Below, piece after piece: positions 1 through 7,044 of a stretch of DNA of 7,991 nucleotides. The translations under genes were made by a program, and so were the position numbers. Origin of the DNA: UBA6115 sp012514225 (GTDB lineage Bacteria > Bacillota > Clostridia > Christensenellales > Aristaeellaceae); assembly GCA_036756425.1 (NCBI GenBank), contig DAIOLC010000061.1, forward strand, positions 1 through 7,991. The letters are read 5' to 3'. Positions within the stretch are counted from its first letter, which is position 1; each line of letters starts with the position of its first letter. Below the pieces are notes generated by a model. It saw only the letters and a list, made by a program, of their open reading frames with translations, did no database searches and was not told where the DNA came from.

Positions 1-636
1 ATGGAACTGTTGAATGAAATCTCCGCTCTCGTGCAAAAGGGCAAGGCCAAGGACGTGAAGGTGCTGGTGCAGCAGGCGATTGACCAGGGCGTCCCCGCGG
101 AGCAGATCCTGGAAGAGGGCATGCTGTCCGCGATGGGCATCGTGGGCGAGAAGTTCCAGAAGAATGAGATTTTCGTGCCGGAGATGCTGGTGGCCGCCCG
201 CGCGATGAACGCCGGCGTGGAGCTGTTGAAGCCGCTGCTGATTTCTTCGGACGTGAAGGCCAAGGGCCGCGTGTGCATCGGCACCGTGCAGGGCGACCTG
301 CACGACATCGGCAAGAACCTGGTGCGGATGATGCTGGAAGGCAAGGGCCTGGAGGTCGTCGACCTGGGCACCGACGTCGCCCCCGCCACCTTCGTCGAGA
401 AGGCCATCGAGCATGACTGCCAGGTCATCTGCTGCTCGGCGCTGCTGACCACCACCATGGGCGTGATGCGCGACGTGGTCAAGGCCGCCGAGGAAGCGGG
501 CATCCGGAACAAGGTGAAGATCATGGTCGGCGGCGCGCCGGTCACCGACGCCTTCTGCAAGCAGATCGGCGCGGACGCCTATACGCCCGACGCCGCGAGC
601 GCCGCGGACGTCGCCGTTTCCTTCTGCCAGGCCTGA
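1..636 (+). CDS. Corrinoid (cobalamin-binding) methyl-carrier protein, MtbC/MttC/MtaC type
   Basis: Cytoplasmic protein that holds a corrinoid cofactor and shuttles a methyl group between a substrate methyltransferase and a second methyltransferase. Residues 1-85 form the helical cap (B12-binding 2-like, with the EKFQKNEIFVPEML stretch near 50-63). Residues 88-211 form the Rossmann-like B12-binding domain. The signature D99-x-H101-x-x-G104 is present, and His101 is the expected lower axial cobalt ligand. The later SALLTTTM (about 146-153) and GGAPV (about 177-181) stretches match the nucleotide-tail pocket of the family. At 211 aa it has the usual full length, so the ATG at base 1 is probably the true start, but its ribosome site lies outside the window. 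It is the first visible gene of a five-gene operon, 12 nt before the UroD-type methyltransferase. Which methyl donor it serves cannot be read from the sequence. The family call is secure. Confidence 0.95.
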   Translation: MELLNEISALVQKGKAKDVKVLVQQAIDQGVPAEQILEEGMLSAMGIVGEKFQKNEIFVPEMLVAARAMNAGVELLKPLLISSDVKAKGRVCIGTVQGDLHDIGKNLVRMMLEGKGLEVVDLGTDVAPATFVEKAIEHDCQVICCSALLTTTMGVMRDVVKAAEEAGIRNKVKIMVGGAPVTDAFCKQIGADAYTPDAASAADVAVSFCQA

Positions 637-648
637 CGCGTTCCCGGC

Positions 649-2025
649 ATGAGCGGAAAACAGGTTTTATTTGACGCGCTCCGGCATCGCCATACGGACC
701 AGATTCCCTGGGTACCTTTCGCCGGCGTGCACGCGGGCAAGCTGGTGGGCAAGGACGCGACCGAGGTCCTGACCGACGCGGACGCGCTGTTCGAGGCGCT
801 GCTGGCGGTCAACCGGCTGTACAAGCCGCACGGCCAGCCCATCGCCTTCGACCTGCAGATCGAGGCGGAAATCCTGGGCTGCGAGCTGGCCTGGTCGAAG
901 GAAGGCCCGCCGTCGGTGAAAACCCATCCCCTGGCGGACACCATGACGGTGCCCTGCCGTTGCACCCTGCCCCGGGAGACCGACGGGCGCGTCCCCCTGG
1001 TGCTGGAAGCCACCCGCCGCATGAAGGAGGCCGTGGGCGCGGACACCGCGCTGTACGGCCTTGTCTGCGGCCCCTTCACCCTGGCCAGTCACCTGCGCGG
1101 GAACGACCTGTTCATGGACCTGTACGACGATGAGGACTACGTCCGGGAACTGCTGGACTACTGCACGGAATGCGCGAAAAGGATGTCCCGCTATTACGCC
1201 GAGGCCGGCGCGGACGTCATCGCCGTGGTGGACCCCCTGGTCAGCCAGATTTCCCGGGACCATTTCGAGACCTTCCTGACCCGGCCCTTTACCGAATACT
1301 TCGAGTACCTGCGGGAGCTGAAGGTGTTTTCCAGCTTTTTCGTCTGCGGGGACGTAAGCCGGAACGTCGAGAGCATGTGCCAGACGAAGCCGGACAGCAT
1401 CTCCGTGGACGAGAACGTCGACCTGCCGGCCGCCAAGCGCATCACCGACCGCTACGGCGTGACCATCGGCGGGAACATTCCCCTGACCAGCGTGCTGCTG
1501 CACGGCACCCAGCAGGACGTGATGAAGTGCGTGCTGGACCTGGCCGACGAACTGGAGAACAAGGACAATTTTATCCTCGCCCCCGGCTGCGACATGCCCT
1601 ACGCCGTGCCCGTGGAAAACGGCATCGCGGTGTCCCAGGCCGCGCTGCACCTGGAGGAGACCCGGAAGATGCTGCGCAACTACGTGGCGGTCGAAGAGGA
1701 CATCCAGGTGGAGCTGCCCGACTACGCGGGCCTGCAAAAGCCGCTGCTGGAGTGCTTCACCCTGGACAGCGCCACCTGCGCCGCCTGCGGCTACATGGCC
1801 GGCGCCGCGGAAGCAGCCAAGGCGCGCCTGGGCGACCGGATCGATTACGCCGAATACAAGTTCACCACCAAGCAGAACATCGCCCGGTGCAAGAAGTTGG
1901 GCGTGAAAAACCTGCCGTCCCTGTACCTGAACGGGGAGTTGATCTATTCCTCCCTCATCCCCTCCCCGGCCGAGCTGGACCGGGTGCTGGGCGTAAGCGT
2001 ACAGGCCTTTTCAACCGCCCAATAG
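649..2025 (+). CDS. UroD-superfamily corrinoid methyltransferase (MtaA/CmuA-like) with C-terminal thioredoxin-like domain
   Basis: A 458-aa protein. Residues 1 to about 350 match the uroporphyrinogen decarboxylase/MtaA superfamily: N-terminal HTDQIPWVPFAGVHAGKL, then GLVCGPFTLASHL, GADVIAVVDPLVSQIS, ISVDENVDLPAAK and APGCDMPYAVPVEN. In methyltransferases of this family a zinc bound by H-x-C...C activates the thiol methyl acceptor. Here C233 and C314 are present, but the His position is Phe (F231-V232-C233). From about residue 362 there is an extra domain: a strand (LLECFTLDS), C377-A-A-C380, a helix, then NLP423SLYLNGELIY with the expected cis-Pro, and a final helix. This is a thioredoxin/glutaredoxin-like pattern not found in plain MtaA. 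Its role, whether redox, metal handling or methyl acceptance, is inferred only. The start fits the family N-terminus, although the ribosome site is weak. Neighbours support a role in corrinoid methyl transfer rather than haem synthesis. Confidence 0.88.
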   Translation: MSGKQVLFDALRHRHTDQIPWVPFAGVHAGKLVGKDATEVLTDADALFEALLAVNRLYKPHGQPIAFDLQIEAEILGCELAWSKEGPPSVKTHPLADTMTVPCRCTLPRETDGRVPLVLEATRRMKEAVGADTALYGLVCGPFTLASHLRGNDLFMDLYDDEDYVRELLDYCTECAKRMSRYYAEAGADVIAVVDPLVSQISRDHFETFLTRPFTEYFEYLRELKVFSSFFVCGDVSRNVESMCQTKPDSISVDENVDLPAAKRITDRYGVTIGGNIPLTSVLLHGTQQDVMKCVLDLADELENKDNFILAPGCDMPYAVPVENGIAVSQAALHLEETRKMLRNYVAVEEDIQVELPDYAGLQKPLLECFTLDSATCAACGYMAGAAEAAKARLGDRIDYAEYKFTTKQNIARCKKLGVKNLPSLYLNGELIYSSLIPSPAELDRVLGVSVQAFSTAQ

Positions 2026-2026
2026 G

Positions 2027-2932
2027 ATGGACCTGCTGCTGGTCACCGGTTTCCTGGGCGCGGGCAAAACCACCCTCTTAAAGCGCCTGGTGGACCTGTG
2101 GAAGGACCGCCCCCTGGCGCTGGTGGTCAACGAGTTTGGCCGGGAGGGTGTGGACGGCGCGCTGCTGACCGGGCTGGGCGCCAGCCTGAGGGAGGTGACG
2201 GGCGGCTCTGTTTTCTGCGTTTGCCGCAGCGAGCAGTTCGATGCCGCCCTTCACCAGATTGTCCACGAAGGCCCGGAGCGGATTGTCGTGGAGGCGTCGG
2301 GGCTGAGCGACCCGACCAACGTGCGCGCTGTGCTCAGGCACTATCCCTATATCGACTACAAGGGCTGCATCGCCCTGTGCGACGCGCCGCGTGTGGAGAA
2401 GACCCTGGCCGCCGTGCGGGTCAGCCAGAAGCAGCTGGCGGTCAGCGACCTGATTTTGCTCAATAAGGCGGACCTGGTCAGCCCGCAGGAGGCGGAACGC
2501 CTCCGCGGGCTGCTGCAAAAGCGCTTCCCCCGCGCGCGGGTCGAGCCCGCCGTGATGGCGGCCTTCGACCCGGAATGGCTGTCCTTCCCGGAAACCCAGG
2601 CGCTGGACGGCGACCAGGTGCCCGAGCCCCGCGACCTGACGCTGCAAAAGGCGCTGGTCCGGCTGAAGGAAGGCATGCCGAAGAAGGAGCTGGAGAAGTT
2701 CGTCAAGCTGGTCTACGAGGACGCCTGGCGGGTGAAGGGCATCGTCCGGCTGAAGGAAGGCGCCTTCCTTCTGGACTGCGTGGGCCCCTCCCTGAGCCTC
2801 GGGGAGGCGGAGGAGGGCAAGGCGGGGCTGGACGTCGTGTTCCTGGCGGGGGAGGGCATGCCGCTGCGGCGCAGCCTGCTCTCCGCACGGGAGTGGTATC
2901 CGCGGTACGTGGAGGACATCCGCTTCGGCTGA
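2027..2932 (+). CDS. CobW/P47K-type G3E GTPase (metallochaperone-like)
   Basis: A 301-aa cytoplasmic P-loop GTPase of the G3E class, a family that delivers or inserts metals (CobW, HypB, UreG relatives). Visible motifs are Walker A G8-FLGAGKTT16, an E89-ASGLSDP switch-region motif, and N146-K-A-D149 for guanine recognition. The C-terminal half (about 200-301) contains the usual VKGIVRLKEGAFLL strand region of CobW C-terminal domains. The family's metal-binding GCxCC motif is altered to F-C64-V-C66-R67, so only two of the three cysteines remain. Its ATG lies 1 nt after the previous stop with little ribosome site of its own, which suggests translational coupling. Context points to providing zinc or another metal to the UroD-type methyltransferase, or helping the corrinoid protein. 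Which metal or client is not determinable here. It is probably not the aerobic cobaltochelatase accessory itself. Confidence 0.88.
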   Translation: MDLLLVTGFLGAGKTTLLKRLVDLWKDRPLALVVNEFGREGVDGALLTGLGASLREVTGGSVFCVCRSEQFDAALHQIVHEGPERIVVEASGLSDPTNVRAVLRHYPYIDYKGCIALCDAPRVEKTLAAVRVSQKQLAVSDLILLNKADLVSPQEAERLRGLLQKRFPRARVEPAVMAAFDPEWLSFPETQALDGDQVPEPRDLTLQKALVRLKEGMPKKELEKFVKLVYEDAWRVKGIVRLKEGAFLLDCVGPSLSLGEAEEGKAGLDVVFLAGEGMPLRRSLLSAREWYPRYVEDIRFG

Positions 2933-2962
2933 TGCCCCGCAACCGGAAAAGAAGGGGAAAAA

Positions 2963-3517
2963 ATGGACAAGGTGCTGATTCAAAGCGCGCTGGAGGCCGG
3001 CGCGACCAAGGCCGAGATGATTGACGCCGGGCAGGTGGTCACCTCCGCCGCCTTCCGCGACATCTGCGCGACCAATACCTGCGGCAAGTACGGCCGGTGC
3101 TACATGTGCCCGCCGGACGTGGGCGACATCGGCGAATTGATGGAAAAGGTGAAGGAGTACCCCCGGGGCCTGCTTTACCAGACCATCTCGGGGCTGGAGG
3201 ACAGCTTCGACATCGAGGGCATGACGGCAGCGGGCGCAGGGCACGTGCAGGTTTCCCAGCGGCTGGAGGACCGGCTGCGCGAGTTGCTGCCGGCCGGGTA
3301 CCTCCATTTGACCTGCGGCGGCTGCAGGCTGTGCGAGACCTGCGCCAAGGCGGAGGGCAAGCCCTGCGTTTTCCCGGAGCGGGCGATGCCCTCGGTGGAA
3401 AGCTACGGCATCGACGTATACAACACCGTGAAAGGCACGGGGCTCAAGTACATCAACGGCGCCAACACCGTGACCTTCTTCGGCATCGCCTTCTTCAAGC
3501 CGGAAGAACATGCCTGA
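2963..3517 (+). CDS. DUF2284 cysteine-rich, probable Fe-S protein
   Basis: A 184-aa protein of the DUF2284 (predicted metal-binding) family. Two cysteine clusters are visible. The first is C35-x4-C40-x5-C46-x2-C49-PP near the N-terminus, within TCGKYGRCYMCPP. The second is C118-x2-C121-x2-C124-x2-C127-x7-C135, within CGGCRLCETCAKAEGKPC, ferredoxin-like in spacing. The family hallmark PERAMPSVESYGIDV follows. Binding of one or two iron-sulfur clusters is likely but not proven by sequence. No signal peptide or membrane segment is seen. A strong ribosome site (AAGGGG at 2952-2957, 5 nt spacer) fixes the ATG. The gene overlaps the RACE reactivator by 8 nt, so the two are probably made together. 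An electron-transfer role toward corrinoid reactivation is a reasonable inference, not established knowledge. Confidence 0.88.
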   Translation: MDKVLIQSALEAGATKAEMIDAGQVVTSAAFRDICATNTCGKYGRCYMCPPDVGDIGELMEKVKEYPRGLLYQTISGLEDSFDIEGMTAAGAGHVQVSQRLEDRLRELLPAGYLHLTCGGCRLCETCAKAEGKPCVFPERAMPSVESYGIDVYNTVKGTGLKYINGANTVTFFGIAFFKPEEHA

Positions 3518-4985
3518 GCTCATCATCCGCCGGGACGGGGAAGAGACCCGGGTCGCGTTCGAGGGTACCCCCCTGCTCAACGAGGTGCTGGCCCGGGAAG
3601 GGCTGGCGCTGGCGCAGCCCTGCGGCGGCCGGGGGCGCTGCGGCAAGTGCCGGGCCGAGCTTTCCGGCGCCGTCTCCCCGCCCAATGAGGCGGAGGTCCG
3701 CTTCGGCTCGCGCCTGGCCTGCCAGGCCGTGCTGCTGGGCGACTGCAAGGCGACGCTGCCGGTGTCCCGGCAGATGGAGCAAATCCAGATGGACGGCGAC
3801 CTGGCGGGCGGCGTCTTGCGGCCCATGCCGGGGAAGTACGGCGCGGCGGTCGACCTGGGCACCACCACCCTGGCGCTGAAGCTCTACCGCCTCTCCGACG
3901 GCCGCCTAATGGGCAGCGCCGGCAAGCCCAACCCCCAGGGCCAGACCGCCGCGGACGTGATGGGGCGTATCGGCGCCGCGCTGGCGGGCGGCCTGCCGCG
4001 CCTGGAGCGCCAGGTGCAGCAGGCCATCCTGGGGCTGCTGGAAACCGCTTGCCGGGAGGCGGGCGTCCCCGTTTCCGACGTGGAATCGATGGTCGTCGCC
4101 GGCAACACCACCATGCTTTACCTGCTGACCGGCACCAGCCCGCTGTCCCTCTCCCGCGCGCCCTTCGACGCGGAGGACCTGTTCGGCAGGACCGTCCCCC
4201 TGATGGGCCGGCAGGTGTACCTGCCCCCCTGCATGGACGCCTTCGTGGGCGCCGACATCACCTGCGCGGTGCTGGCCAGCGGCATCTGCCAAAAGGAGCA
4301 GACGGCGCTGCTCATCGACGTAGGCACAAACGGGGAAATCGCGCTGTGGAAAGACGGGGCGCTGCTGGTCAGCTCCACCGCCGCGGGCCCGGCCTTCGAA
4401 GGCGCGGGCATCCATATGGGCTGCGGCAGCGTCGCGGGCGCGGTGGACAGCGTGTGGGTGACGGCGGACGGCCGTCTGGAGGCGCATACCATCTCCGGCG
4501 CGCCGGCTGTGGGCGTTTGTGGCTCGGGCCTGATCGACGCGGTCGCCTGTCTGCTCAAGACCGGCCAGGTGGACGAGACCGGCGCCTCCGCCCGCCCGAA
4601 AATGACCCTGTCCGGCAGCGTGCACCTGGTGCCCCAGGACATCCGCAGCATCCAGCTGGCCAAGGCCGCCATCGCCGCGGGCATCGAGACGCTGCTCAGG
4701 GAGGCGGGTATCGGCGCGGACGAGGTGACGGAACTGTGCCTTGCCGGCGGCTTCGGCAGCCACCTAGACGTGAACAGCGCGGCGGATATCGGCCTGATTC
4801 CCCGGGAGCTGACCGGCAGGGTGCGCGTATTGGGCAACGCCTCGCTGGCCGGCGCCGCGGCGCTGCTGACGGACACCGCCCAGGTGTCCGAGGTGAACCG
4901 CATCGCCTCCCTCTCCCGCCACGTCGCCCTGGGCGGCAACCCCCGTTTCAACGAAGCCTATATGGAGCACATGCTCTTCCCCTGA
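3510..4985 (+). CDS. RACE protein: ATP-dependent reductive activator of corrinoid proteins ([2Fe-2S] + ASKHA, DUF4445)
   Basis: A 491-aa reductive activator of corrinoid-dependent enzymes, as in RACo and the RamA-replacing bacterial activators. Such proteins use an electron plus ATP to return accidentally oxidised Co(II) to the active Co(I) state. Residues 1 to about 85 are a plant-type [2Fe-2S] ferredoxin domain with ligands C38-x5-C44-x2-C47 and C71. A linker of about 30 residues leads to the ASKHA ATPase-like part: phosphate-1 loop D115-LGTTT, VAGNTTM near 197-203, phosphate-2 loop D270-VGTNGE, CGSGLIDAV, and the adenosine motif A412-GGFG. The start overlaps the end of the DUF2284 gene by 8 nt, with GGAAG at 3502-3506 as ribosome site. 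Its client is presumably the corrinoid protein at the start of the operon. The electron donor is not fixed by sequence; the DUF2284 protein is a candidate. Length and motif order are normal. Confidence 0.93.
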   Translation: MPELIIRRDGEETRVAFEGTPLLNEVLAREGLALAQPCGGRGRCGKCRAELSGAVSPPNEAEVRFGSRLACQAVLLGDCKATLPVSRQMEQIQMDGDLAGGVLRPMPGKYGAAVDLGTTTLALKLYRLSDGRLMGSAGKPNPQGQTAADVMGRIGAALAGGLPRLERQVQQAILGLLETACREAGVPVSDVESMVVAGNTTMLYLLTGTSPLSLSRAPFDAEDLFGRTVPLMGRQVYLPPCMDAFVGADITCAVLASGICQKEQTALLIDVGTNGEIALWKDGALLVSSTAAGPAFEGAGIHMGCGSVAGAVDSVWVTADGRLEAHTISGAPAVGVCGSGLIDAVACLLKTGQVDETGASARPKMTLSGSVHLVPQDIRSIQLAKAAIAAGIETLLREAGIGADEVTELCLAGGFGSHLDVNSAADIGLIPRELTGRVRVLGNASLAGAAALLTDTAQVSEVNRIASLSRHVALGGNPRFNEAYMEHMLFP

Positions 4986-5029
4986 AGGACAGTCGGGCTT
5001 TTCATCCGGTTCCCCAGCAACCGTTTCCC

Positions 5030-5050
5030 GCGCGCCGCCCGGCGGCGCGC
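5030..5050. repeat. Very GC-rich inverted repeat upstream of the GH4 gene
   Basis: Perfect inverted repeat with 10-nt arms GCGCGCCGCC (5030-5039) and GGCGGCGCGC (5041-5050) around a single C. As RNA it would fold to about an 8-bp all-GC stem with a 5-nt loop. No T-run follows, so it is not a classical terminator. It sits in the 89-nt gap between the RACE gene and the glycosidase, 12 nt before that gene's ribosome site. It could be a processing or stability hairpin, or a read-through modulator. The gap shows no convincing promoter. Confidence 0.6.
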
Positions 5051-5062
5051 ACATGGCATGAA

Positions 5063-5069
5063 AGGAAGG
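5063..5069 (+). promoter_or_regulatory. Ribosome binding site that fixes the GH4 start
   Basis: AGGAAGG at 5063-5069 lies 5 nt before the ATG at 5075. This decides the start. The same frame stays open far upstream through the RACE coding region, but only the 5075 start is followed at once by the GH4 nucleotide-binding N-terminus (KIAIIGAGSI). Confidence 0.85.
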
Positions 5070-5074
5070 CAGAC

Positions 5075-6490
5075 ATGGCAAAAATCGCGATTATCGGCGC
5101 GGGCAGCATCATCTTCTGCAAAACCCTGCTCAACGACTTGTTCACAGTCCCGGCGCTGAAGGGCTCCACCTACGCGCTGATGGGCCCCACGATGTGGAAG
5201 CTGGAAAAAATGAAGACCTACGCCGACCAGATCATCGGCAAGAACAACCTGGACGCCAGGGTCTACTGCACCACCGACCGGCGGGACGCGCTCAAGGACG
5301 CCAAGTACGTCATCCTGATGTTCCAGGTAGGCGGCGTGGAGGCCTTCCGGCACGACTGGGAAATCCCCCTGAAGCACGGCGTGGACCAGTGCATCGCCGA
5401 CTCCCTGGGCCCCGGCGGTGTGTTCCGCGCGCTGCGCACCGCGCCGGTCCTGCTGGAGCTGGGCAAGGACGTGATGGAGCTGTGCCCGGAGGCGCACGTG
5501 CTCAACTACGTCAACCCCATGGGCGCAGTGTGCACGATTGCCGGGATGGCGACGGGCATGAAGATGGTGGGACTGTGCCACGGGGTGCAGACCACGCTGG
5601 ACCTGATTGCCGGGTACACGGACGTGAAAAAAGAGGAAATCGACTACCTCTGCGCCGGCATCAACCACATGGCCTGGTTCCTCAAGCTGGAAAAGGACGG
5701 GAAGGACCTGTACCCGAAGCTGAAGGAAAACTTCGAGAAGCCGGAGTACTACAAGAACGAGAAGGTCCGGGGCGAGGTGCTGCGCCACTGCGGCTACTTC
5801 ATGACCGAGTCCACCGGCCACCTGAGCGAGTACCTGCCCTGGTTCCGGAAAAACCGGAAAGCGCTGGAGCAGTACTGCGACGAGCCGGCCTTCGGCGGGG
5901 AGAGCGGCGCCTACTACAAATATTCCCTGATGGTGGCGGAAAAGTTCGCAAGCACGGACGTGCTGTCCATCGAGTCGGGCGCGCTGGAGCCGCGCAGCAA
6001 GGAGTATTGCTCCCACATCATCGAGGCGCTGGAGACCGGCGTGCCCTTCCAGTTCAACGGCAACGTCCGGAACCGGGGCTACATCACCAACCTGCCCCAG
6101 GACGGCACGGTGGAGGTGCCGATGTACGCCGACCGCAACGGGCTGCATCCCTTCTTTATCGGCGAGCTGCCCGCCCACCTGGCGGCGATGAACCAGAGCA
6201 ACCTGACCGTCCAGGGCCTGGCGGCGCGGGCGGCCATCGCGGGCGACCCGGAGATGGCCTTCTGGGCCGTCGCCATGGACCCGCTGACCAGCGCGGTGCT
6301 GACCCTGAAGGAAATCCGGGACATGGTCATCGAGATGTTCGAGGCGGAAGCCAAGTGGCTGCCGCAGTTCGCCGGCAAGACGCTGCGCCGCGTGGACGAT
6401 ATCGCCATCCCCGCGGGCGTGGTGCCCGCGCCCGTGCCCGTGGACCCGGCCCTGGCCATCAACGCCCGCTTCGGCAAACTGGGCGGCTGA
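5075..6490 (+). CDS. Family GH4 glycosidase (NAD+/divalent metal dependent), CHGV-motif type
   Basis: A 471-aa GH4 enzyme. Family members cleave alpha- or beta-glycosides by transient NAD+-dependent oxidation at C3 with a bound Mn2+ or similar metal. Evidence is the Rossmann loop I-I-G8-AGS11 at the N-terminus, followed by FQVGGVEAFRHDWEIPLKHGVDQCIADSLGPGG, the N147-PMG substrate and metal loop, the active-site motif C168-H169-G170-V171, and N197-H198-MAW. Cys168, His169 and His198 are the expected metal ligands or catalytic neighbours. The absence of CNVP or CDMP argues against a 6-phospho-glycosidase. From memory, CHSV is typical of alpha-galactosidases, and CHGx has been associated with alpha-glucuronidases. 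Substrate is therefore open among alpha-galactosides, alpha-glucosides and uronides. No signal peptide is seen, so it is cytosolic and needs a transporter that is not in the window. It lies 89 nt after the RACE gene and may share the transcript. Confidence 0.92.
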   Translation: MAKIAIIGAGSIIFCKTLLNDLFTVPALKGSTYALMGPTMWKLEKMKTYADQIIGKNNLDARVYCTTDRRDALKDAKYVILMFQVGGVEAFRHDWEIPLKHGVDQCIADSLGPGGVFRALRTAPVLLELGKDVMELCPEAHVLNYVNPMGAVCTIAGMATGMKMVGLCHGVQTTLDLIAGYTDVKKEEIDYLCAGINHMAWFLKLEKDGKDLYPKLKENFEKPEYYKNEKVRGEVLRHCGYFMTESTGHLSEYLPWFRKNRKALEQYCDEPAFGGESGAYYKYSLMVAEKFASTDVLSIESGALEPRSKEYCSHIIEALETGVPFQFNGNVRNRGYITNLPQDGTVEVPMYADRNGLHPFFIGELPAHLAAMNQSNLTVQGLAARAAIAGDPEMAFWAVAMDPLTSAVLTLKEIRDMVIEMFEAEAKWLPQFAGKTLRRVDDIAIPAGVVPAPVPVDPALAINARFGKLGG

Positions 6491-6644
6491 CCGCGTCCGG
6501 GAAAACCGTCCGGTATAACCGCTTCAATGCAACCTTTGAACTACTTGTCACGTCACAAGCGGTTGCTACGGCTCATCGCGCCGCCTCTATCGCGGTTGGG
6601 AATTGATAAAGGTTAAGGGGGAACACGAGCCTTCCTCCGGGTCT

Positions 6645-6672
6645 CAAAGGAGTGTCCGCGGACACTCCTTTG
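6645..6672. repeat. Perfect 28-bp palindrome, possible bidirectional terminator
   Basis: The arm CAAAGGAGTGTCC (6645-6657), a central GC, and the exact reverse complement GGACACTCCTTTG (6660-6672) form an unbroken palindrome. The right side continues as TTGATT, giving a modest T-rich tail on the + strand, and the symmetric AAA gives a short T stretch on the - strand. It lies 154 nt after the GH4 stop. It may end transcription from the glycosidase side in either direction, or be a protein-binding or repeat-element end. A weak T-tract makes the terminator reading uncertain. Confidence 0.55.
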
Positions 6673-7044
6673 TTGATTGCAGTGTCGGGGTTTCGCCCTC
6701 TGCCAGCGCTCGCTTCGCCCGAAACCGGTTAAGCATTTGCGCGAAGAAAAAGACATCCCGTTGGGGCGCCCCACACCCTCCCTCATGCAGGTTCCTTTTG
6801 CGGGACGGACGCATGGAGCGGCCCTCCTCCCGGTTCCAGGCAATCCTTCCGCAGGGAAGGAGAAAGCCGAAAACGAAAGACATCACGGGAAAGCCCGGTT
6901 CAATTGCCGCCCGGAAGGTATTGTTTCCCGTTCCCAGCAAAACCTTCGCTTTCATCTGAAAACGGTGTCGCAGTCATATCAGCATTAATGAGGGCTCCGA
7001 AGGGCCGAGAAAGAAGAATGTCGGGAAAGCAAAACCCCGAGGTG

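Noticed and set aside
2078..3868. Very long open frame on the minus strand (596 codons) across the CobW, DUF2284 and RACE genes
   Set aside because: It is antisense to three genes with clear family motifs. High GC at third codon positions removes stops from the opposite strand, and the translation shows no domain pattern.
4049..5074. In-frame extension of the GH4 frame far upstream, through the RACE gene
   Set aside because: It overlaps the well-supported RACE gene in another frame and is rich in Arg/Gly/Pro as expected of an out-of-frame read. The ribosome site and nucleotide-binding motif place the true start at 5075.
4958..6178. Long minus-strand open frame (406 codons) over the GH4 gene
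   Set aside because: It is a compositional shadow of the GH4 coding sequence, with low-complexity Val/His/Gln/Leu-rich translation and no motif.
6893..6912. T-loop-like GGTTCAATTGCC suggesting a tRNA
   Set aside because: No matching acceptor, D or anticodon arms at the required distances.
6603..6959. Possible small gene of 118 codons on the plus strand in the gene-free interval
   Set aside because: It would need a TTG start without a ribosome site, runs through the 28-bp palindrome, and other frames on both strands are equally open.
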